From the NCBI GenBank assembly GCA_963281155.1, contig CAUJLY010000004.1:5208001-5272000 (forward strand): a stretch of DNA of 64,000 nucleotides, given 5' to 3'. Source of the stretch: Rhabditophanes sp. KR3021 (Eukaryota > Nematoda > Chromadorea > Rhabditida > Alloionematidae). This document shows, piece by piece, positions 35,548 through 47,721 of this stretch; position 1 is the first letter of the stretch; every line of letters begins with the position of its first letter. Position numbers and translations under genes: made by a program. The notes under the pieces were generated by a model. That model was given only the letters and a program-made list of their open reading frames with translations, was not told where the DNA came from and did not search any database.

Positions 35548-38500
35548 ATGGTACGATTTATTGTTTTTTGTGCTTTAATAGCTTTTTCTAATGCTGCACC
35601 CTGGGAATTTAACTCTAATAATCCTAATAGAGCAGGTAACATATTAGATAATTAATGTTTTGTAACATATTAAACTATTAATGTTTTGCAACATATTAAA
35701 TCATTAATGTTTGTGATCTAATTATAAATTAATGCTTAAGATCCAAACTTCCCAGGATGGTACCCTCAAATGCAATCACAAAACAACCTAAATAGTCCTC
35801 CAATGCAATACTCCTCTAACAACCAATTCAATTCTCCATATGGCCCTAGACCTACTGCGGCATATCCAGAAAGTTTGACAGCTAACATTATGGCTCATCA
35901 AAATCCACCTTTGAATCGTAAAGAAGCCGCTGTTGCTGCTTTTTACAGAAATCAGAACATGAACACTCCCAACAAAAATGCTCAACTTCTGGCAAACACC
36001 CAAGACGTAAGTCTATATCGTAATTACTTGACTACATCCCCAGTAGCTTTTGCTTGGACTCCTTATTATCCACGAGCTTATCTTTATAATTACTTTAAAA
36101 AATCAGCTAATCGTAAAACAGCAAAAATTGAAAATAATTCATTTTCTACATCCATACCAAGCGAATCATCTACAGTTTCCTCAATAAGTATACACAAATT
36201 TAAACGTCTTTGGGAGACGTCAAAGTTTATTTATGCGTGGAGAGATTTACTTTCAAAAGCTTGATACCTCCATAAATTTAAGATTACAATTACATACTTT
36301 CAATATTTTCTTTAGAATTAGATTAGTTATTTAAGGAAAATATTAACTCTTCTTTTCATTTTTAACACCCTTTTTGTTTATTATTCCTTTTACAAACCTT
36401 TTGTTTATCTCCTTTCTATAGAAAACCCATCAAAAAAGTGTCTCTGATAGATACTTCCCATTATTAGCTCGTAAAGCTATGCTTGAAAATCTCTCTAAAA
36501 ATACCTCTACTATGGGAAATTCCTTATCATCTGCTTCTGGTAACCGTTTGTATCAAAAAGGCTTAAAACCTTCCACCACACCTTTGGCTTATACATTTAG
36601 CACGCGTCCTCCAAGATTCACAAAAACACGCGTATTGCCTGCAAATCACAACTCAAAAAGTACTATTAAAAATGGTATAAAAAATGGCGTAAAAAATGGG
36701 ATAAATAATGGTGTTGAGGTCCCCCAAGTTGAGTCCGGTAATTTCATCACTATCAACAAAGGAGGAAAGATACTCAAGGCGTCTGTTAAGCCATCTTTCG
36801 GTCAATGGAGACTCACTTCAACAACTGCAAAACCCACTATTGCTACGACAACTGAAGAACCCACACCTGTACCAACTATTCCTTATATTTACAAACAAGG
36901 TGCCAGCAAAGCGTGGGTGAAGTTATTGAGAACAACGACTACAACGTCAGCTCCAACCACAGAATTTATGACATCTAAATACCCAATTAAAATCAGACCA
37001 AAATGGACCAGGAAATTTATTTATACTACCACGACAGAAAAAGGTGAAGATAAAATTTATTCAAGTACTCGAATGCCCACTTTAATTGTAAATAAAGCAT
37101 TTACTACTACAACAACATCCAATCCAAGACGTGCACCGATAACTACGCATGTTACTACAAAGCCCTCAGAACAAACTAAAACTACTAGTACAATAAAGCC
37201 CCAATCATTAAGTAAAAAAATGACTTTACCCTCTCTAGAATTATTGAGTACAACAAAAAGTACTATCACAACTACTCCGACCGTGAATATTGAATTATCA
37301 ACTATAAAAAAAGAAGTTATCACAAGTACGTCAATTATTGAAGACACAAAAGAACTAGATACAACCAAAACTACACAAGCATCTTTTGAAACCACCTCAC
37401 CAACTTCAACACCTTTACCTACAGCAATACCCTCAACAACAACTAAAACACCTTCAACAACCACTAAATCTTCAACAGTTACAACTGCTTTGCCATCTAC
37501 AACAACCGTTCTGCCTTCTACGACGACAATAGTTTTGCCTGCTGCAACAGCTTTTCCATCTATAACGGCTTCACCTTCAAGTACAACTATAGCTGAAAGT
37601 ATCTCCTCTACAACGGACGTGGTATCATCAACTGTAATCACCTCAAGTACTGAATTGCTAACAACTATTCGTCCCGAAGAATCTTCATCAAAAACAGAAA
37701 TTGCCATTAAATCGGCAATAAACAAAAAAAACGCCAGACCATATAGTTTCAAAACGTACAAACCAGTTACAATGCCTAAAGCAGACATCTCTAAGCCAAT
37801 GGACTCTTTAGAAGCGTCAATTCAGAAAAAGAATGCCTCAACAACAACTGAAGTACTCAATAAAGTAAATAAAAGTTTAGAGACCAGTGATAGTACAGAA
37901 TCAACAAAAGAACCATTAACAGATGCACAGCTAAAACAAGCTCTTGATAAAATTTTGGTTAGGATACGTTGTTGTCGTGTTGATTGCTTCATTTTGTTTG
38001 AAACATTGAGTACTAACACTTATTTACTTGCAACCATATCTAATTTCATGCTTTTGTTGCGAAGATCGCAATATTTAAGAACTGCTCTAACAATCACTAA
38101 ATTAATGTGGTCAAAGAATCTTTTCAACGCACTGTACCCTTTGATATCACTTATCTAAGTAATTCATACCACTTACCTAAATAATTTATATCACTTACCC
38201 GTTTTCACTTAAATTATACCCTATTTACTGATACCACTACGGGAAACACTCTGATCATGATACAAACTAACACTGTTATTTTGTAATGCAAACAAAAGAC
38301 GTACTAAAAAATTTATTTTACTTAAGATAATACAAGTTTTTTATTGTATCTGAGATAATGCATACTAATGTCAATCATTTTTTAATTTATGTAAGATGTT
38401 AAGGACACTTATTTATAATCTCGTGATTAGATTAAATATTTTTGTCAGAAATTCGAATGACACGGACGGTATAATTTACTTTTTATAACCCTTCTCCTTG

Positions 38501-39692
38501 TCTTTATCTAGATTTAATATTAACCTTAAGATTTGACGTAAAGCCAGAAAAACTACACCAATCCAAATGATACAAATTGCATTCTCCTTTGTTTTACTTT
38601 TTATTAAAAGTTAAAAGAAAGAATTTCGTTCAAAGTATATACTTTTAAGCAATATAATATTTAGGGGTATTTTAAATTCTTGCTTGAAGGGATATTTTGA
38701 TTTTTTGCTCAATGGGTATTTACATAATTTTAGATAATCAAAACAATCTCGGAAAAAATATCATACAAAGCCGATACTTTATCAAAGGTTAATTAATAAA
38801 TTATTAGTCGGGGATTATTTGGGCCATAAATTTATGGAAATAACAAACATTTACTAATATTTTTAGTTCCACTACAATTTATTTAATATTATTTTCTGCA
38901 CCGTATGTATGCATTAATTAATTAATCAATTTTCTTATTCACATAACTAATTGTTTTCGTTTCATAATAATGTTATACTCCAAAACTAACTTTTTTTGTT
39001 ATTATAATTTTTATGTTAACTTTGCTTGACTTTTTAAAGGCCATTAGCTAATGTTTTATTTTTCAGCCTAATGTTGAATTACTGAGTGCTATTAAAGATG
39101 TAGTCTCAAAATTCAGACAAAGCCTTGATCATAGCGGAGTACAAGAAGATGTCCGAACAATGGGTATGTTAGCAATTGATTAGTCTCATTAAAAACCAAT
39201 TGGTAATTATTCAACATAATCTGTTTATTATTCAACATAATTCTTTCTTATCTATTTTATTGGATATTTTCAGGTAACCAAATAGAAAGTACGTTGGGTG
39301 ATTTGAAAGAGGGAATAAATCGTAGTTGGGTTGCTGTGAGGCAATCGGCTGAAAATGCTGTTAAAGAAGCTAATTTACCCATTACAACCCGGGAAAATCC
39401 TATAACTACCACTATTGCCTCAACTCTTGAAATAATTTCACCTAATAATAGTAACGTAATTCGAAAAGTTACTGATCTTAATAATACTTTACCTAAATCT
39501 ATCTCGAATAGTTCCGTTTCTCCAGCTGCCGTTTCGGCCATTCAGGTTGTCAGGGAATCTGAGGCCGAATTAAAGAGAAGACTTCACCGACCCATCTACG
39601 TTGACCACCCTTCTAAAGAAACGTTGTCGACAAGATCGCATGATACAAATCCTACTACCCAACTTAATAATAACTCTAACGGATCTTTTTAA
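35548..39692 (+). CDS. Secreted Thr/Ser/Pro-rich mucin-like protein
   Basis: Five exons in phase: 35548..35635, 35756..36006, 36422..37957, 39067..39163 and 39274..39692; 796 residues. A signal peptide (MVRFIVFCALIAFSNAA) indicates secretion. An Asn/Pro-rich N-terminal part follows, then a long Thr/Ser/Pro-rich region (roughly residues 230-480) with runs such as TTTTTS and repeated STTT-x-x-PSTTT, expected to be heavily O-glycosylated. The C-terminal part is helical and hydrophilic. No enzyme or binding domain recognised. The second exon can also read straight through the 415-nt second intron for 86 further codons, and a second terminal exon exists at 39700..39815. The donor after exon 3 (GTTAGG) is weak. 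Possible cuticle or surface-coat role is inference only. Confidence 0.75.
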
Positions 39693-39699
39693 TATTCAG

Positions 39700-39815
39700 G
39701 TAGATTAGACAATTGGATTGGCCAAGCTCGAAATGTTCTTGCCGATGATTCAGTTAATAGTGTTGATCAAAACAAAAGATATCCCAGGGGAGTGGAGGGA
39801 AATTCGCTGGCTTAA
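39700..39815 (+). CDS. Alternative last exon of the mucin-like gene
   Basis: After an ATATTCAG acceptor, this exon joins exon 4 (ending 39163, phase 1) in frame as Gly-Arg-Leu-Asp-Asn-Trp and reads 38 residues (WIGQARNVLADDSV ... GNSLA) to a stop. The competing last exon at 39274 uses the same phase and also begins with the GT of a Gly codon. From the end of exon 5 no in-frame donor leads here, so it is best read as a mutually exclusive terminal exon, giving a 695-residue form. Confidence 0.5.
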
Positions 39816-40119
39816 TTACTTATATCTAATCCTTTACTCATTTCATAATCAATCTTTATCATTTAATAACTTTATTAATAAGGACACCATGTGAACGAAT
39901 ATATTATAACAAAATTATATTTTTTATTTATTAACCTAATAATATCATTATTCACTATATAAATATTTAATAAAACCAAATAGATATTGTAATCATATGT
40001 ATATTTATTCATAAAAGTTAATATTTTAGTTATAAGTGCTCATCATATCTATAACATACTTATTTAGACGGATAAATAAATTTAGAAATATGTTTGTTCT
40101 AATCAGAGTACATTTGATA

Positions 40120-40344
40120 CTAAATTTCGAATTGTGAAAAATATTCTCTTTCTTTATCATATGGAGAAATTGTTTTGACTTTCAAGATTGAAGCAAGTAT
40201 ATACACAATAGTCACAGCTATAGCTATACAAACAAGCCACGGCAGTAGATCAACATAGATTGGTGTATTATAGTTAATAATTTTTTTAATTTGCTAAAAT
40301 AAATAATTAAAATACTAATCTTTGCAACTCACCTCAGGAACCAT
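40120..40344 (-). CDS. Small single-pass membrane protein, unknown
   Basis: Two exons, 40333..40344 (ATG plus three codons, GTGAGT donor) and 40120..40293, give 61 residues in frame. The sequence starts MVPEQIKKIINYNTPIYVD, has one transmembrane helix at about 21-43 (LLPWLVCIAIAVTIVYILAS) and a charged tail ending PYDKEREYFSQFEI. It resembles a small integral membrane protein of SMIM type, but I cannot assign a family. It sits just downstream of the calponin-repeat gene on the same strand. The splice fit and clean helix are the support. Confidence 0.6.
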
Positions 40345-40580
40345 GTTGCTTAACTATTTCTATTTTAATTCTAATTTTAAAATTGAAATTATGAATTTAA
40401 ATTTGAAGTGAACAAAACATATTATTGTGTCGGCTTATTTAATTGTCAACAATTTACTACAAAATACTCGTATTAATGTTAAATTTTGATTGATTAAATG
40501 CGTTTCAAAATAATGAGCATATGTTATTTTAATGAATTGAAATGTTTTTGAAAACAATTTGTTGCACTTTAGTTGCTTGT

Positions 40581-43500
40581 CTAATCATAGGATGGTCCTG
40601 TTAAGCCGCGTGTTTGATAGGGTAAGATTGACTTGCAAAGTCGTTCGTGATCCATGCTCATAATAGTATCATCCTTTGGAAAAACTGCTCTAAATGAGCC
40701 AAACGGCAATCCTTCCAATTTATTTAATGTGGAATCAGAAAGAATAGGTATGATGCTTTCTGATTCGCGCGATGGGGACAACAATGGCTCATTTGTTCCA
40801 GCAACTGTCAAAACAATGTTTCTTCTTCTATCTATCACACCACTTCCGGCCTTTTCTAATGATGGTTGACCAAATTTACTGATAAAACTTTCTGATTCTT
40901 TCACACAACTTTCAGACATTCCTAGTAGTAATGTAGATCATTAGTAATTGTTTTGCGAGTTAAATTATATTTATCATCAATTTTTATATGTATTGAGTTT
41001 TTCAAGATCACCGTATTTAAAAACCCTGAAAACAGACAGAACATTCTGGATGTTTTCCTTGATCACCTTCGTTTGGTTTTTACTTGACAGTGTACTGATT
41101 TTGACGACTAAACATTAACTCCCAACCAATCATCAATTTACTCATCGCTCACTTCATTACTTACAACTCACTTATCAATTGTACATAAATACATGGATTA
41201 TATCCACGTCCTTGCTCTCTCTATATTTGAATATTATTCTTACTTCCGTTAATTTATATATGCTTTAAAAGTCAACAGACGTGTCCCTTATCTCCACAAA
41301 TTATTGCAATAAAACAGCAATTCAAAGCTAAAATCTACGTAGAATGCAAATGGTTAAGGTTAAATGGCGAAGCTTATTATGATGGTAACATTGCTCTTGC
41401 AATCGAAAGGTGTATTATAGTCTATGCTTCGGGACTCATCAATCAAGATATAGTATTGAAAACTGATAATTCCTCAATTTACTCACGCTCGACCAAATCA
41501 AGCAATTAGGATTCTTTCTTCTGAGAATGCCAAATTGATTGACCAACGTTTGGCAAAAAAGATAGTTGTTCTCAAAAATGCTATTACTACTAAATTTTAG
41601 TGATACTTATGTTTCATTATCTATTTTTAAATATTTGTGTCCCAATAAACCTGGTAGTAATGTAATCGGTGTAATTTGAGATCGGTTTGAACTAAACGGT
41701 TGTGATTGACGCGTGTCAACAATTAACCCTTTTGCAAATTTGCTGATTATTGCTTCAGAAAGCCTGCGAAGACCTTCTGATTTATATTTATGAGAATCTA
41801 TGACTTTGTTTGAAGCAACATCTCTTTTTCTTCCAAAGGACATTCCCTTTTGAGATGCATTATTTGCACAGCCAGCAATGAATAAGGGATTTATAGTTTC
41901 CGATTGCAATTTACCCTGGACAAGTTCTGTCTTTCCGTGATCAATTTTGCATGATGTATCTCTGTGTCTTCCAAAAGCTCCCATTCCTTTTTGTGTTTCC
42001 CTGGCTGGTCGTTGTTCGAAAGGAATAATATTTGGTAGAATAACTTGGCTAAAACGATTTATAACAATTAACTGTCAAATTATTTATAATTAACATTTGG
42101 TTAAAAATATATGTCTTTCCATCACATCACAAACTCATAAAACTTACTTTTCACGTACTCTCCTTGCATATCGTTTGGTTGGAGCAATTCGTTCTTCTTT
42201 TAATATATCGCACAATGACTTCTCAATAGGCGGCGTAGGTATGTTTTTGAATTGCTCTTGCATGTTTGCCACGTGATCCAAATAAAATGGCATATTTTGA
42301 AAAGTGGCAGAAATGGGTGTGGGAGCAGGAGAAAATAAATCTTCGTCAAAACATTCTGGATTTTCACCTATCAGCATATTAACTGCGTCATCATCAAGGT
42401 TATCGTCAAGATCATCGTCTGCAATTCCCGAAGGGTCTTGCAAATCAGTGATAATTTTTAACTTCCTTGGTTTCGGTTTTTCTAAATGAAATGTTTTAAG
42501 TATATACCAGAAATACTGTTTTTATTGCTCACCTTTGTTCTTTTCTTCAACTTCTTCAGCTTCCAGTTCCTCGTCACTGTTGTTATTTTCATCTTTGATG
42601 TCATCTAGTTTATTTTCATCTAACATATTTTCAGCTTTTTCTTCTTCTTCCTCTTCCCATTCTTCGTCTTCATTTTCCTCGTCGTCAATTTTATCATCTA
42701 AATGAATATAACGAATGAGATAACTTACATATCAAATTTCCTACCTTCATTTTTTAGTAACTTTTTCTCACCTACTAGCTTTTCGTCAACTTTCTTCGCC
42801 AACTTTTCATCGGCTTTAACTGGAATAGATTCAGTCTTTTTGATTGGTTTAGAAGCGGAGTTGTCCTCGATCTTTTTTGCTGGTGTAGCACATTTTACTT
42901 CATCTTTCTTAGGCACATTTATTTCATTTTTTGCAAAAGCTTTATCTTCAACTTTTTTAACAGTCTTGTCTTCAGCTTTTTTAACTGGCTTGTCTTCAGC
43001 TTTCTTAACTGGCTTGTCTTCAGCTTTCTTAACTGGCTTGTTTTCTGCTTTTTTAATTTGCACTTCATCTATCTTCTTAGCTGCCAATGATTTAGATTTT
43101 TCGACTTTCTTTTCTTCAGGCTTTTTTGATTCTTCCACTTTTTTAGTCGGCGTTTCCTTTGCTTTAGAATCTTCCACTTTTTTAACTTGCACATCTTTTG
43201 CTTTTTCTACTTTCTTGTCATCAACTGTTTTAATTGGAGTTTCTATTTTCTTATCTTCGATCTTTTTGACTGGTGCATTTTCCACTTTTTTATCTGCTTT
43301 TTCTTCCACTTTCTTAATTGGTGTTTCTTTTTGCTTTTCTTTTACTTCTTTAACTGATGTTTCCTTTAGCTTTTCGTCAACTTTTTTAACTGGTGTTTCT
43401 TCCACTTTTTTGACTGGTGTTTCTTTTGATTTTTCTTCCACTTTTTTAACTGGTGTTTCTTTTGACTTTTCTTCCACTTTTTTAACTGGTGTTTCTTTTG

Positions 43501-43834
43501 ACTTTTCTTCCTTTTCAACTTTACTTTGTTCGGGCTTTGTTAATTTTTTTTCTGCAGCCTTTTCAGCTTTCTTTTCTTCAGACTTCTCAGCTTCCTTTTC
43601 TACGGCTTTTTCAGATTGCTTCTCATCAGGCTTTTCAGCTTTCTTTTCTTCAGCTTTTTCAACTTTCTTTTCTTCGGGCTTTTCTATCGTATTGCCTTCT
43701 GGTTCTTCCTCATCCTCATATTCCCATTCTTCTTCATCCTCATATTCTTCCTCGTCTTCTAAACCTTCCAGTATCCGCTTTTTACGCTCTTCTTCGGCTT
43801 TATACTTTTGATACCAGCCAGAAAGACCACTCAT
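40581..43834 (-). CDS. Lys/Glu-rich repeat protein with C-terminal calponin-like (CLIK) repeats
   Basis: Five exons: 42745..43834, 42533..42697, 42148..42481, 41651..42048 and 40581..40921; the total closes exactly to 775 residues. It begins MSGLSGWYQKYKAEEERKKR, followed by an acidic block, then about 300 residues of alternating Lys/Glu with tandem units KKVEEKSKETPV and KPVKKAEDK, probably extended or coiled. Exons 2-3 add more acid-rich sequence. The C-terminal third carries calponin-type actin-binding repeats: ARETQKGMGAFGRHRDT, NNASQKGMSFGRKRDV, and more diverged ones around LLPGMSESC and GLPFGSFRAV. CLIK repeats bind and stabilise actin filaments in nematode muscle (UNC-87 type). The combination suggests a muscle thin-filament protein; exact orthology unknown. 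The last intron (729 nt) holds an antisense relic. Confidence 0.75.
41303..41600 (+). pseudogene. Antisense coding relic in the last intron of the calponin-repeat gene
   Basis: Plus-strand remnant reading KAKIYVECKWLRLNGEAYYD, ALAIERCIIVYASGLINQ and, after a frameshift, RILSSENAKLIDQRLAKKIV to a stop. The AIERCIIVYASGLINQ stretch resembles the Arg/Glu helix plus LGL-x-x-LTN end of the LEM-3/ANKLE1 GIY-YIG domain. It is antisense to its host and lies close to the host splice donor, as with the transpeptidase copies. Identity tentative. Confidence 0.4.
42950..43510. repeat. In-frame coding tandem repeats (27-bp and 36-bp units)
   Basis: Inside the first exon of the calponin-repeat gene. Near 42955-43050 a 27-bp unit encodes KPVKKAEDK about four times. 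Near 43390-43505 a 36-bp unit encodes KKVEEKSKETPV about three times nearly perfectly. The near identity of copies at DNA level points to recent expansion by slippage or unequal crossing-over, and predicts length polymorphism. Confidence 0.8.
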
Positions 43835-44485
43835 TTTCTAAAATAGAAAGCATATTTATTAGATTTTGTAGATCAAATAGCTTGATAATAACAAATATTG
43901 AACAAAACTACGTATATAACTTCGTATAATATCAAACTTCATTTAGCATCATATATTTTATGACAACATTGTGTCAAAGTGATATTTGTTAAAACACTGA
44001 AGGAGGGGAAATCGCATGAGGAATGTTCAACTTTGGCACTACTAAATGATAAGGCATATCAGCATATATTACACTCGATATTTGAAATAGCTGCAATGAG
44101 GTTGTTAAAGTGGAGGATGTTGAACAGTGATGTGCTGTTTATATCATTCAATTGATGCCATTGATATTTATATATTTAATCATTATTATTGAGCTTATAT
44201 TTATTTTATTATATTTTAGTCAACAGATGTTGCACAAACATCTGAAAGTGTCGTTATTAACATAATCCACCTTATTTAATACAAAAATAATGTTGACATG
44301 GTTTCTCTTAAGATAAAGGTAATTTTTCGCCTAAAGGTAAATCTTTATCGTGATCTAGTTTACTACCTTTTTTAGTATCAAAGAGAGATATCTTTTTTAA
44401 CATCCTTTCAACTAATCCCGTTTTTTGTGACATATTCTTTACTGGAGCATTGCACTAATTAATCACCTACTTGTTTCAAAAATGG
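43835..44485. other. Intergenic region between divergent genes
   Basis: Holds the promoter of the calponin-repeat gene (minus) and upstream region of the collagen gene (plus). No coding sequence supported. Confidence 0.45.
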
Positions 44486-44494
44486 TATATAAAG
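44486..44494 (+). promoter_or_regulatory. TATA box of the collagen gene
   Basis: TATATAAAG lies 31 bp before the collagen ATG, a typical strong TATA element for highly expressed, moult-regulated cuticle collagen genes. The short distance implies a very short 5' leader. Confidence 0.5.
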
Positions 44495-44524
44495 GAGTTG
44501 TGAATATGCAAATATCATACAGCC

Positions 44525-45731
44525 ATGTCTATCAATACAGCTACTTTGGGAGCAGTCACCATTTCTGGTGTAACTTTGTTGTTATGTTTATATTCAATCG
44601 CTAGCGTTCATGAAACCGTCACTACTATGTGGAGTGAAATCGACAATGAAATGGACTCCTTCCGCGTCCGCACTTCCGATCTTTGGGGAGATATGGTTAA
44701 ATTGGGAGCCGCTACCCCCGCCAACCGTGAAAGAAGACAAGCTTATGGAGGATACGGAGCTTCAGGCAGCCAACAACCTTCATCTGGATATGGATCATCC
44801 CCAAATGGAATTCCAAAAGACACTCCAAACGGAGGATTCCCAACTGGCCCCAACACACCACAAGGAGCCTTCCCACCACAAGTTCCAGGACAAATCGGAG
44901 TTCCACCATCCTCAGCAAATCCAAGAACGCCAAGTTTCCCAGGGCAAGTTCCAGGAACTCCATCATTCCCAGGAGGTAACAATGGAAACGGACCTCAACC
45001 AACTTGCAGTTGCTCTACCGCTGTCAACAAGTGCCCTAAGGGACCAGATGGACCAAAGGGAGAAACCGGAAAGCCAGGTTTGGATGGACAAGATGGAAAG
45101 AACGGAATTCCAGGACAAGATGCTGAAGATGTCGAACAAACTCCACCAACTGGATGCTTCAAGTAAGCTTTTTAATAATCTATTTATAATAACTTTATTT
45201 GCAGTTGCCCAGCAGGACCACCAGGACCACAAGGCAAAAATGGCTCACCAGGAAAAAGAGGAAACCGTGGGCTTAATGGAAGAGCTGGACGCCCCGGAGT
45301 CGACGGAATTCCAGGAGGTCAAGGTAAATCAAAGTTGTTTGAATTTAATAAAACCTGATTTAGGTCCTGACGGAGAAACAGGAGCACCAGGAGCACCAGG
45401 ACAAAGAGGACCACGCGGAGAGCCAGGTGCTAATGCAGAGAAGCCTGTCGGTCGTCCAGGACCTAAGGGAGATACTGGAGCTCAAGGACCAGAAGGAGAT
45501 GTTGGAGCCCCAGGAGAGGTTGGATTACCAGGAAAAGCAGGCGCTCCAGGACCAAGCGGAGAAAAGGGAGATACCGGACCTGCTGGCCCAGATGGAGATG
45601 CCGGCCCAGATGGTGAACGCGGTCATGTGGGTGCAGACAAAAACTACTGCCCATGCCCACCCAGAGGCCAAGGAGTCTCTAATTCCAACGCCGGAGGTGC
45701 CTCTGGAAGCTACAAGAGAAAGAGAATCTAA
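44525..45731 (+). CDS. Nematode cuticle collagen
   Basis: Secreted structural collagen of the cuticle. Three exons in phase: 44525..45162, 45205..45323 and 45364..45731; 374 residues. The N-terminal nematode cuticle collagen domain has a membrane anchor at about 7-30 and ends at a furin-type site NRERR (about residue 70), where the propeptide should be cut. A Gly/Pro/Ser-rich linker follows, then Cys pairs ([17 protein letters not shown]) flanking interrupted Gly-X-Y blocks, and the C-terminal knot NYCPCPPR with a short Ser/Lys/Arg tail. Unusually, each Gly-X-Y block is separated at an intron. The exact subfamily (sqt/dpy/rol/col) cannot be assigned from memory, so no symbol is given. Confidence 0.95.
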
Positions 45732-46646
45732 ATTAATTGTATTTTGCATTTAAATAAATTATCTTCAAACATTTTCTGCGTAACCACAAAATATTAATCA
45801 AAAGTTTGTGAGACTATTTACCATTGCACTATACGAGTAGTTTAATTATATGAATCTCTTTTTACTAAACCGAAACTAATATACATGATATTTTAAATAA
45901 ATACGCGTATATTCGAGATTGTCAATCTAAATTCAGGCCAATTCAGAGTAATCCAAATTAGCATGACACATTGTACATTTGCACTTTGCTAGTGTAGGAT
46001 GATGAAAAATAGTAATGGTTACACATTTTGACGCCTCCCCATTCAAATTATTCTATGGTTTTAATTGTATGTAGTTTGATATGATAAATTGCAGATTATA
46101 ATATTATTACAAGAAACTTAAAACAACTATCACATTCTGGCAACTGGCTTCAAAATATATTCCACAAACTCACCTGCTCGTTGCAAAAAATAGTTATTGG
46201 GTGTCATATATTTCCATTGGAAATAAAAGATTATTTATTTTGAAAGAACGTTCTCTAATGAAGCTTAAAAAATATTTAGTGCTTTGTATATTCAAATCAG
46301 GGTAATTATAATTGATAGTACCATGTTTATATGACCAATATATTTTGCTTCTTGGGGCCTTCAATAAATGATAAATAAATATAATATATCAATAAAGTTC
46401 AAAACTCACGTCATCTATACGTTTTACAGTTAATTACAAACTCTAATATTATACTACATGATGTTAACTTGAAGAAACATTTGCTTATCCTTATAAGGAA
46501 AAAGTATATGCCTAACTTTAATTGCATGATAGAGCAAGCGGATACTATGACTCCTTATCAACAATTTATGAATCAGAAAAATAAATAATCATTCATATAG
46601 ACATTGTATTTTATATTTAAGAACATATAAGACACATCTTCTTAGG
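45732..46646. other. Intergenic spacer before the PMP3 cluster
   Basis: About 900 bp, AT-rich; contains the collagen polyadenylation signal (AATAAA near 45753) and nothing else I can support. Confidence 0.45.
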
Positions 46647-46654
46647 TATATAAG
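46647..46654 (+). promoter_or_regulatory. TATA box of PMP3 copy 1
   Basis: TATATAAG about 52 bp before the ATG of the first PMP3 gene. Similar elements precede the other two copies (TATAAAAG near 47659, TATATATA near 48701), which suggests that each copy has its own strong promoter and that they are not one operon. Confidence 0.4.
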
Positions 46655-46705
46655 CATAAACCTTTTCATTTTCCCACATTATTTTGCAAACTATATTCAA
46701 GCATC

Positions 46706-46977
46706 ATGACAGCTGACTTCGACAAGGACCCTGTGGTACTAGGCATTTTCTGCGTCTGCCTGCCCTTTTTAGCAGTAAGTTTCAAGCATCCCTCTTATTA
46801 AACTTAATTATGATTTAGGTTTATATGAAAACACGACAAGTCGATGCCTTCTTCTTCATAACAATCATATTATGCTTTCTCTTCTTTCTTCCAGCTATAT
46901 GTAACTAAATAACTTGTTGATTTTAATAATTCATTCTTTTAGTATTCGCATTTTGGGTTGTCTTCTTCAGAGAATGA
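46706..46977 (+). CDS. PMP3/UPF0057 small membrane proteolipid, copy 1
   Basis: Three exons, 46706..46774, 46819..46900 and 46943..46977, give 61 residues. Two transmembrane helices (about 12-30 and 34-58) are joined by a short polar loop (KTRQVDAF). The first contains VCLPFLAVYMK, the second LFFLPAILFAFWV, matching PMP3/UPF0057 (P-P-x-x-V, then L-x-x-x-P-x-I-x-H). The family consists of small hydrophobic proteins linked to membrane potential and stress tolerance in yeast and plants, and expanded in nematodes. The usual Gly-x-x-His of helix 2 is replaced by Ala-x-x-Phe here. Confidence 0.75.
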
Positions 46978-47721
46978 TGTTCCAGATCACCAAACCGCCA
47001 TTTTCAAATACTTAAATTCGTGATATGCCTTTTTTGTTATAAATAAATTTTAATAAAGTTCTATTCAATAAATTCTTCATCTTGATTAAATATTACCTTA
47101 AAGACCTCATATTGAAAGTTTATTTAAAAATATGTACAATCAGCTATGTCTACATCAAATTGTACACATTCAAACTTTATCTGTGTCATAAGCCTTTAAA
47201 TTCCTTCTAACATGAAGTATTAGTTATGAAATTATTAATTAAACGTTAGTTCAAAATCAGTGCAAACTATAAGTTTTGTAAAAAGTACTATCAAAATATA
47301 TTTTATAGCCATCTTATAAGCAGATAAAATCGTTGCATTCATCAAGTGACATAACAATATTTGCTTTTTCACCATGATAAAAACTACACCCACTGTCATT
47401 CTACCTGAATAAAAATACTTTGACTATATCAATATGTATTGATAAAATTATAGCATTGATAAAATAAAGATATTGATAAAGACGTGTGTACTCGAAACGT
47501 TAACCATTTATGTATAATGAGGAACGAAAGTGTGGTAATGAATTCAGAAACTGCATATTATCCAAATTTTATAAATGATTCATAAAAGTAAATAATCACA
47601 GCATTTGATAAGAGTTTGATGAGTCTTTTATAAAAAGTTGAATAGTCATCAAGACTAGTATAAAAGGCATAGTATTAAATGTCTAAAGGTATATTCTTAA
47701 AATTTTATCAAATCTAAAACC

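Noticed and set aside
37057..37788. A 243-codon minus-strand Val-rich frame
   Set aside because: Shadow of the Thr-rich mucin exon (ACA/ACT read backwards).
42950..43510. CRISPR-like regular repeats
   Set aside because: They are contiguous in-frame coding repeats without spacers in a nuclear gene.
42702..43811. A 369-codon plus-strand frame rich in Phe/Ser
   Set aside because: Mirror frame of the Lys/Glu-rich repeat exon on the minus strand; its composition is dictated by the AAG/GAA codons opposite.
44610..45753. Several long frames overlapping the collagen gene
   Set aside because: Gly-X-Y coding leaves other frames open; only the collagen frame has domain features and working splice sites.
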